64,000 nt of DNA from assembly GCF_003696305.1 (NCBI RefSeq), contig NZ_RFFK01000008.1, positions 62,001 through 126,000 of the forward strand, written 5' to 3'. The notes below the pieces were generated by a model. That model had not been told where the DNA came from and ran no database searches. It worked only from the letters and a program-made list of their open reading frames with translations. This DNA comes from Pseudomonas sp. AOB-7. GTDB taxonomy: Bacteria > Pseudomonadota > Gammaproteobacteria > Pseudomonadales > Pseudomonadaceae. Position 1 is the first letter of the stretch. Each line of letters begins with the position of its first letter. The position numbers and the translations under genes are program-made. Below are positions 35,569 through 44,676 of this stretch, one piece after another.

Positions 35569-36870
35569 ATGACGGCGCTCGAGCGGCGCCTGGCGCGGGC
35601 GATCAATGCCGAGGCGCAGGAGCTGGTCGCGGTGCTGGCCGGCTTCGCCTTGTTCTTCTGCCTGTTCGCCGGCTACTTCATGTTGCGGCCGATTCGCGAG
35701 GCCATGGGCATCGCCGGCGGGGTAGAGAACCTGCAGTGGCTGTTCAGCGCCACCTTCGTCGCCATGCTGCTGGCGGTGCCGCTGCTGGCCTGGCTCAACT
35801 CCAGGGTGCCGCGCATCCATTTCATCGACTGGGTGTACGGCTTCTTCGGCCTCAACCTGCTGGTTTTCGTCCTGCTGTTTCGCCTCGATCACGGCAGCGT
35901 CTGGCTGGCGCGGGTGTTCTATGTGTGGATCTCGGTCTACAACCTGTTCGTCATCTCGGTGGCCTGGAGCCTGATGGCCGACGTGTTCGACGGCGCCCAG
36001 GCGCGCCGGCTGTTCGCCTTTATCGCCGCCGGGGCCAGCGTCGGCGGGCTGTGCGGCCCTTTGCTGAGCGCGCTGCTGATCGGCGCGCTGGGTGAGGCCG
36101 GGCTGATGCTGCTGGCCGCGCTGCTGCTCGGCGCGGCCATGGCGCTCAAGCGCTACCTGATGGCCTGGCGCGCACGCGCCGGCGCCGGCCGCCCCGGCGC
36201 GACGCCCAGCGAAAGCCCGCGGCGGCCGGTGCCGGGCAATCCCTTCAGCGGTCTGACCCGGGTGCTGGGCTCGCGCTATCTGCTGGGCATCGCCGCCTTC
36301 GTCCTGCTGCTGACCTCGGTCAGCACCTTCCTCTACTTCGAGCAGGCGCGTCTGGTGGCCGAATTGTTCCCGGATCGCGCCGCGCAGGTGCGGGTATTCG
36401 GCGTGATCGATTTCCTCGTGCAGGCCGGCGCGCTGACCGCGCAGCTGTTCGTCACCGGGCGGGTGGCGCAGCGGCTCGGCGTGCGCGTGCTGCTGTCCGC
36501 CGTGCCGGCGCTGGTCTGCCTGGGTTTTCTCGGCCTGGCGCTGGTGCCGACCTTCGCCGTGCTGGCGGCGCTGATGATAGTGCGGCGCATCGGCGAATAC
36601 GCCTTCGTCCGGCCGGGGCGCGAGATGCTCTTCGCCCCGCTGGACGCCGAGAGCAAGTACAAGGCGAAGAACTTTATCGACACAGTGGTCTATCGCGGCG
36701 GCGATGCGCTGAGCGGCTGGGCCAAGGCCGGGCTGGACCTGCTCGGCCACGGCGCCTGGCTGGTGGCGCTGGTCGGCGCACTCTGTGCGGCGCTATGGAG
36801 CGCGCTCGGCTGGTACCTGGGCAGCCGCGCGGATCGCCAGGTTGGTGCCGAGCACAGCGGGCGGTGGTGA
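35569..36870 (+). CDS. MFS-like transporter (NTP/NDP exchange-type fold)
   Basis: 433 residues with about 12 hydrophobic segments. The opening (LVAVLAGFALFFCLFAGYFMLRPIREAMG) and VAWSLMADVFDGAQARRLFAFIAAGASVGGL are features I associate with bacterial MFS proteins annotated as similar to ATP/ADP translocases. No substrate can be given. It is co-transcribed with the exported aldo/keto reductase (stop and start separated by 1 bp), suggesting a shared pathway. Confidence 0.8.
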   Translation: MTALERRLARAINAEAQELVAVLAGFALFFCLFAGYFMLRPIREAMGIAGGVENLQWLFSATFVAMLLAVPLLAWLNSRVPRIHFIDWVYGFFGLNLLVFVLLFRLDHGSVWLARVFYVWISVYNLFVISVAWSLMADVFDGAQARRLFAFIAAGASVGGLCGPLLSALLIGALGEAGLMLLAALLLGAAMALKRYLMAWRARAGAGRPGATPSESPRRPVPGNPFSGLTRVLGSRYLLGIAAFVLLLTSVSTFLYFEQARLVAELFPDRAAQVRVFGVIDFLVQAGALTAQLFVTGRVAQRLGVRVLLSAVPALVCLGFLGLALVPTFAVLAALMIVRRIGEYAFVRPGREMLFAPLDAESKYKAKNFIDTVVYRGGDALSGWAKAGLDLLGHGAWLVALVGALCAALWSALGWYLGSRADRQVGAEHSGRW

Positions 36871-36915
36871 TGGCGCCGGCGCCGTTGGGCTTGGTCGCGG
36901 GTTCCTCAGCCCAAC

Positions 36916-37815
36916 CTACTCGGCCACCGCGAGGATTTCCCCGATCAGCCACTGCAGCGCGGCGTCGCGCTGACGTTGCGCCAGGCTGACGATCTCCAGG
37001 TGGAAGGGGCCCAAGGCGAAGGGCAGGTCGAACAGCTCAAGCGGCAGCAGGGTGGCGAAATGCCGGGCCAGGGCGGTGGGCAGCACCGCCGCCAGCTCGC
37101 TGCCGGCAACTATGTGCGCCGCCTGCAGGTAGTTCGGCGTGGTGTAGAAGATCTGCCGCGACAGGCCCTGCTCGCCCAGCCACTGATCGACCATGCCGCG
37201 GGTCTGCCCGCCGTGCACCCAGAGGTGGCGCAGGCGCAGGAAGGTCTCCAGATCCAGGCTGCCCTGGCGCAGCCGCGGATGCTCGCGGCGCACCGCCAGC
37301 TTGAGCGTCTCGCTCATCCAGTGGCGACGGGCGAAACGCGCCGGCATCTCGTCGAAACGGCCCAGCACCAGGTCCAGCTCGCCCTTGTCCAACGCCTCCA
37401 TCGGCAGGCTGGGGCTGAGGTGGCGGATGTCGATGCCGATGCCCGGCGCCTTCTGGCTGAGGCGGTCGAGCAGGCGCGGCATGCACACCAGCTCGACGTA
37501 ATCGGTGACGGCAATGCGAAAGCGCTGGCGGCTCTCGCCTGGCTCGAAGGTCTCGCCGGCGCTCAGGCTCTGCTCCAGCTGACGCAGTGCGCTGCGGATC
37601 GGCGCCTCCAGCGCCAGCGCCCGCGGTGTGGGCTGCATGCGCCGGCCGACGCGCACCAGCAGCGGGTCGCCGAGCAGTTCGCGCAGACGCCCCAGGGCAT
37701 TGCTCACCGCCGGCTGGCTCAGCGCCAGGCGTTCGGCGGCGCGCGAGACGTTCTGCTCGCGCAGCAGGGCGTCGAGCACGCGCAGCAGGTTGAGATCGAA
37801 GTTGGTGAAATTCAT
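36916..37815 (-). CDS. LysR-family transcriptional regulator
   Basis: 299-residue LysR regulator of standard length. The N-terminal winged helix (about 4-63) contains NVSRAAERLALSQPAVSNALGRLRELLGDPL. The effector domain spans about 90-299, with the NodD-like opening RFRIAVTDYVELVCMP. It is divergent from the 3-hydroxyacyl-CoA dehydrogenase gene at 37914 and by LysR convention is its likely activator. Its 3' end faces the transporter gene 45 bp away. Confidence 0.92.
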   Translation of the reverse strand: MNFTNFDLNLLRVLDALLREQNVSRAAERLALSQPAVSNALGRLRELLGDPLLVRVGRRMQPTPRALALEAPIRSALRQLEQSLSAGETFEPGESRQRFRIAVTDYVELVCMPRLLDRLSQKAPGIGIDIRHLSPSLPMEALDKGELDLVLGRFDEMPARFARRHWMSETLKLAVRREHPRLRQGSLDLETFLRLRHLWVHGGQTRGMVDQWLGEQGLSRQIFYTTPNYLQAAHIVAGSELAAVLPTALARHFATLLPLELFDLPFALGPFHLEIVSLAQRQRDAALQWLIGEILAVAE

Positions 37816-37860
37816 CTACTGAATACGTCGTATCACAAGACTAAATTTCAAAAATAGTAG
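37816..37860. promoter_or_regulatory. Candidate LysR operator region
   Basis: In the 98-bp divergent intergenic region, ATACG (37823-37827), T, CGTAT (37829-37833) form a short perfect dyad. CTACT (37816-37820) and AGTAG (37856-37860) form a wider one enclosing AT-rich DNA. Such T-N-A dyads beside a LysR gene are the usual binding sites; the assignment is by position. Confidence 0.45.
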
Positions 37861-37913
37861 CGGCTTGCTTATGGTGACCCAAGCTTTTTCCTGCGTACCC
37901 GAGAGGAACAACA

Positions 37914-39155
37914 ATGACTCAAGTCGTCTCGCCGCTTCGCTGTGCCGCCGTGATCGGCGCCGGCACCATGGGCCGCGGCATCGTCATCAGCCTGGCCAAT
38001 GCCGGCCTGCGTGTGCTGTGGCTGGACAACAACCCGCAGATGGTCGAGCAGGGCCTGGCGATGGCCGCGGACACCTGGGCGCACAACGTCGCCAAGGGCC
38101 GTATCGATGCGGCCGAGGCCGCAGCGCGGCGGGCGCGGGTCGAGGCGGTGGACGGCTACGCGGCGCTGGCCGACGCCGATCTGGTGATCGAGGCGGTGTA
38201 CGAGAATCTCGAGCTCAAGCAACGCATTTTCCGCGAGCTGGACGCGGTGATGAAGCCCGGCGCCATCCTCGCCAGCAATACCTCGGCGCTGGATATCGAT
38301 GCCATCGCCGCCGTCACCGCGCGGCCGGAAGCCGTGCTGGGCCTGCACTTCTTCAGCCCGGCGCACATCATGAAGCTGCTGGAGATCGTGCGTGGCGGCA
38401 AGACCGCGCCGGCCGTGCTGCAGGCCGCGCAGGAGCTGGGCGAGCGCATGGGCAAGGTGGCGGTGGTGGCCGGCAACTGCCACGGCTTTATCGGCAACCG
38501 CATGCTGCATACCTACGTGCGCGAGGCGCGCATGCTGCTGCTCGAGGGCGCCTGGCCGCAGCAGGTGGATGCGGCGCTGCAGGGCTTCGGCCTCGCCATG
38601 GGGCCGTTTCGCATGTACGACGTGGTCGGCATCGACCTGGAATGGCGCGCCCGCGAGCTGGCCGGCCAGGGCCAGGACGACCCGGCGGTGCAGGTGGACA
38701 ACCGCCTGTGCGAGCTGGGTCGCTTCGGCCAGAAGAGCGGCCAGGGTTATTACCGCTATGCACCCGGCAGCCGCCAGGCCGAGCACGATCCCGAGGTGGA
38801 CGCGCTGGTGCAGGCCGAGGCCGTACGCCTGGGCTTCACCCGCCGCGATATCGGCACCGAGGAAATTCTCGAGCGCTGCCTGCTGGCGCTGGTCAACGAG
38901 GGGGCGAAGATTCTCGAGGAGAACATCGCCGCCAACAGCCGCGACATCGATCTGGTGTACCTCAACGGCTACGGCTTTCCCGACGAGCGCGGCGGCCCCA
39001 TGGCGTGGGCCGACGGCGAGGGTGTCGCGGCGATTCATCGGCGCCTGCTGCAACTGACCGAGCGTTTCGGCGCGCACTGGCAGCCGGCGGCGCTGATCGA
39101 GCGGCTGGTCAGTCAGAACAAGCGATTCTCCGACGTACAGGAGGGCCGGGTATGA
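37914..39155 (+). CDS. 3-Hydroxyacyl-CoA dehydrogenase
   Basis: 413-residue NAD-dependent dehydrogenase of short form, without an enoyl-CoA hydratase domain. The Rossmann motif GAGTMGRGI (about 16-24) opens the protein. LGLHFFSPAHIMKLLEIVRG contains the catalytic His; NCHGFIGNRM and the C-terminal 3HCDH domains follow, the second being partial after about 300. It oxidises the 3-hydroxy group in beta-oxidation. GAGAGGAA precedes the ATG. It overlaps the downstream acyl-CoA dehydrogenase by 4 bp, and is divergent from its probable LysR regulator. Confidence 0.9.
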   Translation: MTQVVSPLRCAAVIGAGTMGRGIVISLANAGLRVLWLDNNPQMVEQGLAMAADTWAHNVAKGRIDAAEAAARRARVEAVDGYAALADADLVIEAVYENLELKQRIFRELDAVMKPGAILASNTSALDIDAIAAVTARPEAVLGLHFFSPAHIMKLLEIVRGGKTAPAVLQAAQELGERMGKVAVVAGNCHGFIGNRMLHTYVREARMLLLEGAWPQQVDAALQGFGLAMGPFRMYDVVGIDLEWRARELAGQGQDDPAVQVDNRLCELGRFGQKSGQGYYRYAPGSRQAEHDPEVDALVQAEAVRLGFTRRDIGTEEILERCLLALVNEGAKILEENIAANSRDIDLVYLNGYGFPDERGGPMAWADGEGVAAIHRRLLQLTERFGAHWQPAALIERLVSQNKRFSDVQEGRV

Positions 39156-40942
39156 GCTATCAGGCGCCATTGCGCGATATGCGCTTCGTGCTGCACGAAC
39201 TGTTCGACGCCGCCGGCCACTGCGGGCGCCTGGGCAGCGGCCTGGATCGCGAGCTGATCGACGGCGTGCTGGAGGAAGCTGCGGCCTTCGCCGCAGGCGA
39301 GGTCGCGCCGCTCAATCGCAACAGCGATGAGGAGGGCTGCCACCTGGAGAATGGCCAGGTCAGCACGCCCAAGGGCTTTGCCGAGGCCTACCGGCAATAC
39401 GTGGACAACGGCTGGGCGAGCATGACCGGGCCGGTGGAATATGGCGGCCAGGGCTTCCCGCAGCTGGTGGCCTTTGCCTTCCACGAAATGCTGATGGGCG
39501 CCTCGCTATCCTTCCGCGTCTACTCCGGGCTTACCGAGGGCGCCGTGCTGGCGCTGCACAAGCACGGCAGCGAAACGCTGAAGCAGCAGTACCTGGGCAA
39601 GCTGGTCAGTGGCCAGTGGACTGGCACCATGTGTCTGACCGAGCCGCAGGCCGGCACCGACCTGGCGCTGCTGCGCACCCGCGCCGAGCCGCAGGCCGAC
39701 GGTAGCTACCGCGTCAGCGGCAGCAAGATCTTTATCAGCGGCGGCGAGCAGGACATCTCCGAAAACATCATCCATCTGGTGCTGGCGCGCCTGCCGGATG
39801 CGCCTGCTGGCGTGAAGGGCATTTCATTGCTGCTGGTGCCGAAATTTATCGCTGCCGCCGACGGCACACCGGGTGAACGCAACACGCTGTCGTGTGGCGC
39901 TATCGAGCACAAGATGGGCATCAGGGGTGCCTCCACCTGCGTGATGAACTTCGACGGCGCCACCGGCTGGTTGGTAGGCGAAGCCAACCAGGGCCTGGCC
40001 TGCATGTTCACCATGATGAACGACGCGCGCTTTCAGGTCGGCCTGCAGGGCTTGGGGATAGGCGAGGCAGCCTTCCAGGGTGCGCTGCGCTACGCCCGTG
40101 AACGCCTGCAGTCGCGTGGTCTGGCGGGCGCGCAGGCGCCGGACAAGGTGGCCGATCCGATCATCGTTCACCCCGATGTGCGGCGCATGCTGCTGACGCA
40201 GAAGACCCTGGTCGAGGGCAGCCGCATGCTCGCCGCCTACACCGCGCGCCAGCTCGACCTGGAGCATGGCGCCGAGTCGGCCGAGGCGCGCCAGGCGGCC
40301 GGCAAGCGCGCGGCGCTGCTGATCCCTATCGTCAAGGCGTTCTTCACCGACATGGGCCAGGAAGTGGCCAGCCATGGCGTACAGGTCTATGGCGGGCATG
40401 GCTTCATCCGCGAGTGGGGCATGGAGCAACTGATGCGCGACAGTCGCATCACCCAGCTCTATGAAGGCACCAACGGCATTCAGGCGCTGGACTATATCCG
40501 CCGTAAATTGCTCGGCGACGGTGGTGCGGAGTTGTCCGCACTGCAGGCCGAGTTCAGCCAGCTGTGCGATGCCGGGGCGGATCGACCGGCCCTGGCTCAG
40601 ATGGCTAGCGTGGTGCAGGCCCGCCTGGGCGAATGGCGCGAGCTAAGCACAGAAGTGATTGCCGCCTGTCAGCGCGACCCGCAGGAGATCGGCGCCACTT
40701 CGGTGGATTTCCTCCAGTACTCGGCTTATGTGCTGCTCGCCGGTTTCTGGCTGCAAGCCGCGGCGCGGGCGCAGGATGCGCTGGAGGCGGGCAGCGGCGA
40801 GGCGGCGTTCTACCAGGCCAAGCTGCACAGCGCCGATTTCTATCTGCGCCGTGTGCTGCCGCGCGCCAGTGCGCATCGCGAGGCTTTGCTGGGCGGGGCG
40901 GATTGTTTGATGGCCATGGATGAAGGCAGTTTCGCCTTTTAG
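39152..40942 (+). CDS. Acyl-CoA dehydrogenase, DmdC-like long form
   Basis: 596-residue FAD enzyme of the long acyl-CoA dehydrogenase subfamily that includes DmdC (3-methylmercaptopropionyl-CoA dehydrogenase). Visible features are TMCLTEPQAGTDL and KIFISGGEQDI in the FAD-binding region, GVQVYGGHGFIREWGMEQ, and the catalytic-base region LYEGTNGIQALD. The extra C-terminal domain (about 460-596) is typical of this subfamily. DMSP-derived or ordinary fatty acyl-CoA are both possible substrates. The start overlaps the preceding gene (ATGA, 39152-39155), so the two enzymes are made together. Confidence 0.9.
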   Translation: MSYQAPLRDMRFVLHELFDAAGHCGRLGSGLDRELIDGVLEEAAAFAAGEVAPLNRNSDEEGCHLENGQVSTPKGFAEAYRQYVDNGWASMTGPVEYGGQGFPQLVAFAFHEMLMGASLSFRVYSGLTEGAVLALHKHGSETLKQQYLGKLVSGQWTGTMCLTEPQAGTDLALLRTRAEPQADGSYRVSGSKIFISGGEQDISENIIHLVLARLPDAPAGVKGISLLLVPKFIAAADGTPGERNTLSCGAIEHKMGIRGASTCVMNFDGATGWLVGEANQGLACMFTMMNDARFQVGLQGLGIGEAAFQGALRYARERLQSRGLAGAQAPDKVADPIIVHPDVRRMLLTQKTLVEGSRMLAAYTARQLDLEHGAESAEARQAAGKRAALLIPIVKAFFTDMGQEVASHGVQVYGGHGFIREWGMEQLMRDSRITQLYEGTNGIQALDYIRRKLLGDGGAELSALQAEFSQLCDAGADRPALAQMASVVQARLGEWRELSTEVIAACQRDPQEIGATSVDFLQYSAYVLLAGFWLQAAARAQDALEAGSGEAAFYQAKLHSADFYLRRVLPRASAHREALLGGADCLMAMDEGSFAF

Positions 40943-40957
40943 CGCAGACGTCCGTGG

Positions 40958-41005
40958 GAGCCGGCTTGCCGGCGATGCCGGTTGTGATCGCCGGCAAGCC
41001 GGCTC
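40958..41005. repeat. 19-bp perfect palindromic repeat
   Basis: GAGCCGGCTTGCCGGCGAT (40958-40976) and its exact inverse at 40987-41005 flank a 10-nt loop. Extra pairing is possible with the GTGG and CCTAC ends. This resembles the Pseudomonas REP-like palindromes and may end the upstream transcript. Confidence 0.85.
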
Positions 41006-41021
41006 CTACGGGCGCAGCGGC

Positions 41022-41080
41022 GTAGCCCGGATGCAATCCGGGAAATTTGCCTGACCGGTCCCGGATTTGATCCGGGCTAC
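41022..41080. repeat. Second palindromic repeat before the alcohol dehydrogenase
   Basis: GTAGCCCGGA (41022-41031) and TCCGGGCTAC (41071-41080) are perfect inverse arms, with near-perfect extension to about 22 bp each. The arm type differs from the neighbouring element, so two repeat families stand side by side in the 155-bp gap. Confidence 0.8.
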
Positions 41081-41097
41081 AACAAGAGGAGCACCCC

Positions 41098-42261
41098 ATG
41101 CATCCCTTCAGCTTCGCCACCACCGCGCAGATCCTCTGCGAATCCGGCGCCAGCCTGCGTCTGGCCGAACTGTGCCGCGAGCGCGGCGCACAGCGCGTGC
41201 TGATCGTCACCGATCCCGGCATCACCCGTCTCGGCATGCTGGAACCCTTGCTGCCGGGCTTCGCCCGCGCCGGCATGGGCGTGCAGGTGTTCGACCAGGT
41301 GCTGGCCGACCCGCCCGAGGCCGTGGTGCTGGCCGCCGTGGCCCAGGCCCGTGAGCTGCAGGCGGAGCTGGTGGTCGGTTTCGGCGGCGGCAGCTCGATG
41401 GACGTGGCCAAGCTGGTGGCCTTGTTGGCGCATCCCGACTGCGGCCAGGCGCTGAACGAGATCTATGGCGTGGGCAATGCCCGCGGTCGGCGTTTGCCGC
41501 TGATCCAGGTGCCGACCACCGCCGGAACCGGCTCCGAGGTGACGCCGATCGCCATCGTCACCACCGGCGAGACCACCAAGATGGGCGTGGTTTCGCCGCT
41601 GCTGCTGCCGGATCTGGCTTTGCTCGATGCCGACCTGACCCTTGGTCTGCCAGCGGCGGTCACCGCCGCCACCGGCATCGACGCCATGGTGCATGCCATC
41701 GAGGCCTACACCAGCGCGCTGAAGAAGAACCCGCTTTCCGACCTGCTGGCGCGCGAAGCCCTGCGTCTGCTGGCAGCCAATCTCGATGAGGTAGTGCGCA
41801 ACGGCAGCAACCGCGAGGCGCGTCAGGCCATGCTGCTCGGCGCCTGCCTGGCCGGACAGGCCTTCGCCAACGCGCCGGTGGCGGCGGTGCATGCGCTGGC
41901 CTATCCCCTGGGCGGGCATTTCCACATTCCTCATGGGCTGTCCAATGCCCTGGTGCTGCCGCAGGTGCTGACTTTCAATGCGCCGGTGGCTGCGCCGCTT
42001 TACGCCGAGCTGGCGCCGCTGGTACTGGGCGAGCAGTTGCGGGCCGGCAGTGCGGCGGCGCAGACCGAGCAGTTGATCGAGGCCCTGGCCGGCTTCAGTC
42101 AGCGCAGCGGCCTGCCGACCCGGTTGCGCGACGCCGGAGTGAGCGAGGCCATGTTGCCCACGCTGGCGGCGGACGCCATGCTGCAGCAGCGTCTGCTGGT
42201 GAACAATCCGCGCGAGATGAACGAGCAGCAGGCGCTGGCCATTTATCAGGCTGCTTACTGA
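41098..42261 (+). CDS. Iron-containing alcohol dehydrogenase
   Basis: 387-residue group III (iron) alcohol dehydrogenase, cytoplasmic. The NAD-binding GFGGGSSMDVAK (about 96-107) and PTTAGTGSEVTPIA (about 138-151) are diagnostic. Metal ligands lie in the segments near DAMVHAIEAYTS, AVHALAYPLGGHFHIPHG. The substrate alcohol is unknown. AAGAGGAG lies about 6 nt before the ATG. Separated by two repeats from the acyl-CoA dehydrogenase, it may have its own promoter. Confidence 0.93.
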   Translation: MHPFSFATTAQILCESGASLRLAELCRERGAQRVLIVTDPGITRLGMLEPLLPGFARAGMGVQVFDQVLADPPEAVVLAAVAQARELQAELVVGFGGGSSMDVAKLVALLAHPDCGQALNEIYGVGNARGRRLPLIQVPTTAGTGSEVTPIAIVTTGETTKMGVVSPLLLPDLALLDADLTLGLPAAVTAATGIDAMVHAIEAYTSALKKNPLSDLLAREALRLLAANLDEVVRNGSNREARQAMLLGACLAGQAFANAPVAAVHALAYPLGGHFHIPHGLSNALVLPQVLTFNAPVAAPLYAELAPLVLGEQLRAGSAAAQTEQLIEALAGFSQRSGLPTRLRDAGVSEAMLPTLAADAMLQQRLLVNNPREMNEQQALAIYQAAY

Positions 42262-42270
42262 TTCAGGTCG

Positions 42271-42323
42271 CGGCTAAAGCCCCTCGCACAGATCCGCAAG
42301 CTTTGTGGGAGGGGCTTAAGCCG
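42271..42323. repeat. Near-perfect palindrome, same family as 7345 and 55773
   Basis: CGGCTAAAGCCCCTCGCAC (42271-42289) is inverse to GTGGGAGGGGCTTAAGCCG (42305-42323) with 17 of 19 matches. The arm sequence matches the elements at 7345-7385 and 55773-55819. Confidence 0.8.
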
Positions 42324-42346
42324 AGATTCCAACCCAAGGATCATCG

Positions 42347-42781
42347 ATGAACCAACCCCAACACCTGCGTGGCGACTACCGCCACTTCCAGCCGATCACC
42401 ACGCGCTGGCACGACAACGACATCTACGGCCACGTCAACAACGTGACCTACTACAGCTACTTCGACAGCGCGGTGAATGCCTACCTGATCGCCGAAGGTG
42501 GCCTGGATATTCATGACGGCGAGGTGGTGGGCTTCGTTGTCAGCTCCAGCTGCGACTACTTCGCCTCCATCGCCTTCCCCGACGCCATCGAGGTCGGCCT
42601 GCGCGTCGGCAAGGTGGGCAACAGCTCGGTGCAGTACGAGTTGGCGATCTTCAAGGCTGGCGAGGAGCAGGCGTGCGCCGCCGGGCGCTTCGTCCATGTG
42701 TTCGTCGACCGTGCGAGCAATCGCCCAGTACCGATTCCGCCGGCCCTGCGCGCGGCGCTGGAACGCCTGCTGGTGGCCTAG
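42347..42781 (+). CDS. 4-Hydroxybenzoyl-CoA-type hotdog thioesterase
   Basis: 144-residue hotdog thioesterase. The signature [25 protein letters not shown] (about 18-42) has the catalytic Asp and conserved His/Asn of the 4-HBT class. It hydrolyses acyl-CoA in the cytoplasm; the exact chain is unknown. With the acyl-CoA enzymes and alcohol dehydrogenase upstream, it may help in a catabolic module. Confidence 0.9.
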   Translation: MNQPQHLRGDYRHFQPITTRWHDNDIYGHVNNVTYYSYFDSAVNAYLIAEGGLDIHDGEVVGFVVSSSCDYFASIAFPDAIEVGLRVGKVGNSSVQYELAIFKAGEEQACAAGRFVHVFVDRASNRPVPIPPALRAALERLLVA

Positions 42782-42844
42782 TCCGGGTTCGCCAGGATCG
42801 AGCAGCCTGCTAGGCTGTGGGCAGTCATCTGCCAGGTAGTGTCC

Positions 42845-43909
42845 ATGTCCGATCTCGAGCGCGAGCAGGCGCAGCAACGCGCCGCGCGCATCGCCGCCTT
42901 CGCCGAGGAGCTGGCCGAGCTGCGTCGCGAGCAAGTGCTGCAGCTGAGCGAGGTGCAGGAACAGGCGGTCGCCGCCCATCATCGGCAATTGCTGACGCAT
43001 TACCGGCAGACCCTGGATATCGACGCCGATGTCCGCGCCCGCCAGCTGTCGCTGGGCATGCGCCTGGCCTCGCTGTTCGGCGCGCTGGCTCTGGCGGCCG
43101 GATTGTTCTTTTTGTTCTACCAGTTCTGGGGCCTGTTCGACGCCGCGGCCCAGGTCGCCATCCTGCTCGGCAGCAGCCTGGGCAGCCTGGCGCTGTGCTT
43201 CTGGCTGCAGCGCCGCGACGCCTCGGGTTACTACGCCAAACTGGCGGCCGTGCTGGCGTTCGTCTGCTTCGTGCTCAACCTGACGCTGCTCGGGCAGATC
43301 TTCAATATCACCCCCTCGCCCAATGTCCTGCTGCCCTGGGCTGCGCTGGCCCTGCTGCTGGCCTACTCGGTGCGCCAGCGCCTGCTGCTGGTGGCGGCGC
43401 TGCTGTGCCTGGGGCTGTTCGTCGCCGCGCGGCTGAGCGACTGGGCCGGCTGGCACTGGTGGGCGCTGGGCCAGCGGCCGGAGCACTTCATGCCGCTGGC
43501 GCTGCTGCTGTTGCTGCCGCAATGGCTCGACCAGCGCCGCTACCCGGGGTTTGCCGCCTGTTATCGGGCGCTGGGCCTGCTTTACCTGCTCGGCCCGGTA
43601 TTGCTGCTGTCCTACTGGGGCGAGGCCAGCTACCTCGACTGGCCGGTGCGTGGCGTCGAGGCCTTTTACCAGGTGCTGGGCTTCGTCCTGGCGGGCCTGG
43701 CGGTCTGGCTCGGCATCCGCCGCGGCTGGGGCGAGGTGGTCAACGGCGGCCTGGTCTTCGCCCTGCTCATGCTGTTCGCCAAGCTGTTCGACTGGTGGTG
43801 GCAGCTGCTGCCGCGCTACCTGTTCTTCCTCCTGCTCGGGCTGATCGCCCTGCTGTTGCTGGTGCTGCTGCAACGCTGGCGGCGTAGCGCCCAGGACGGT
43901 GCGGCATGA
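42845..43909 (+). CDS. DUF2157-like multi-pass membrane protein
   Basis: 354 residues. A hydrophilic helical N-terminus of about 75 residues (rich in Gln, Glu, Arg) is followed by about 10 hydrophobic segments. It resembles DUF2157 membrane proteins, which have no known function. ATG 42845 is chosen over GTG 42839; AGG lies about 8 nt upstream. Its stop overlaps the next gene by 4 bp (ATGA at 43906-43909), so the two probably form a unit in the envelope. Confidence 0.75.
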   Translation: MSDLEREQAQQRAARIAAFAEELAELRREQVLQLSEVQEQAVAAHHRQLLTHYRQTLDIDADVRARQLSLGMRLASLFGALALAAGLFFLFYQFWGLFDAAAQVAILLGSSLGSLALCFWLQRRDASGYYAKLAAVLAFVCFVLNLTLLGQIFNITPSPNVLLPWAALALLLAYSVRQRLLLVAALLCLGLFVAARLSDWAGWHWWALGQRPEHFMPLALLLLLPQWLDQRRYPGFAACYRALGLLYLLGPVLLLSYWGEASYLDWPVRGVEAFYQVLGFVLAGLAVWLGIRRGWGEVVNGGLVFALLMLFAKLFDWWWQLLPRYLFFLLLGLIALLLLVLLQRWRRSAQDGAA

Positions 43910-44676
43910 ACCGCGCGCTGTGGCTGGGCCTGGGCTTGATCCTGCTGAGCAACGCGGTCGCCCTCGGCGGCGTCTGGTACAACCGCAGCGGCGAGCCCGA
44001 GGCGCGCCTGACGCTGAGCCCGCGCGAGCTGGAGCCGGTGTCCGATGCCCTGTTGCGCGGCGAGGAGAACAGCGGGCTGCGTCTGCGGCTGAGCTGGCGC
44101 CATGCGGCCGGCAATGCGCGGCTGCCCTGGCTGGACGCGGCCAAGCTGGACGAACTGGGCTTCAGTGCCGAGGACCTCGAGCGGCCGCTAAGCCGTCAGT
44201 TGCCGCGCAGGGTCTGGCTGGTGCTGGAGTTGGACGGCCCGGCTTATCGCCGCCAGCTGGACGGCGCGCGCCAGGCCCTGCAGGCCGCCGAAAGCGCCCT
44301 GCAGGCGGCACCGGACAACCAGGAGCTGCAGCGCCAGCGCGACGAACGCCGCCGCCAGCTGCAATACGAGGAGCAGCAGGCCAGTCGGCTGATGCTGGTG
44401 GATGCGGGCGTGGATGCCGAGGCGCTGCGTCGGCGCTGGCCAGATCGGCGACGCCTGGTGCTGCTGTCCGGGCGGATCGAGCCCTATCGGCACGGCGCGC
44501 AGGCGGATTACGGTGCCAGTATCCGCCTGGACGGCGCTCGCTTGAGCCTGCCCCGCGCCTACCGCGAGCTGTTTCGCGGCTGGCCGCGGGGCCATGACGA
44601 AACAGGGCCCAAGGTGCAGGTCGAAGTCGCCTTCGGCCGTCGCCATGAGCCCTGGGTGCTCAGCGTTCGTCAGTGA
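43906..44676 (+). CDS. DUF4824-like membrane-anchored periplasmic protein
   Basis: 256 residues with one N-terminal membrane helix (about 4-24) and a mostly polar periplasmic part. A Gln/Arg/Ala-rich stretch (about 125-165) is likely a helix. I associate this organisation with DUF4824 proteins, usually encoded with a DUF2157 membrane protein as here. No function is known. The stop codon lies 4 bp past the convergent gene's stop, so the coding regions overlap by 7 bp. Confidence 0.72.
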   Translation: MNRALWLGLGLILLSNAVALGGVWYNRSGEPEARLTLSPRELEPVSDALLRGEENSGLRLRLSWRHAAGNARLPWLDAAKLDELGFSAEDLERPLSRQLPRRVWLVLELDGPAYRRQLDGARQALQAAESALQAAPDNQELQRQRDERRRQLQYEEQQASRLMLVDAGVDAEALRRRWPDRRRLVLLSGRIEPYRHGAQADYGASIRLDGARLSLPRAYRELFRGWPRGHDETGPKVQVEVAFGRRHEPWVLSVRQ

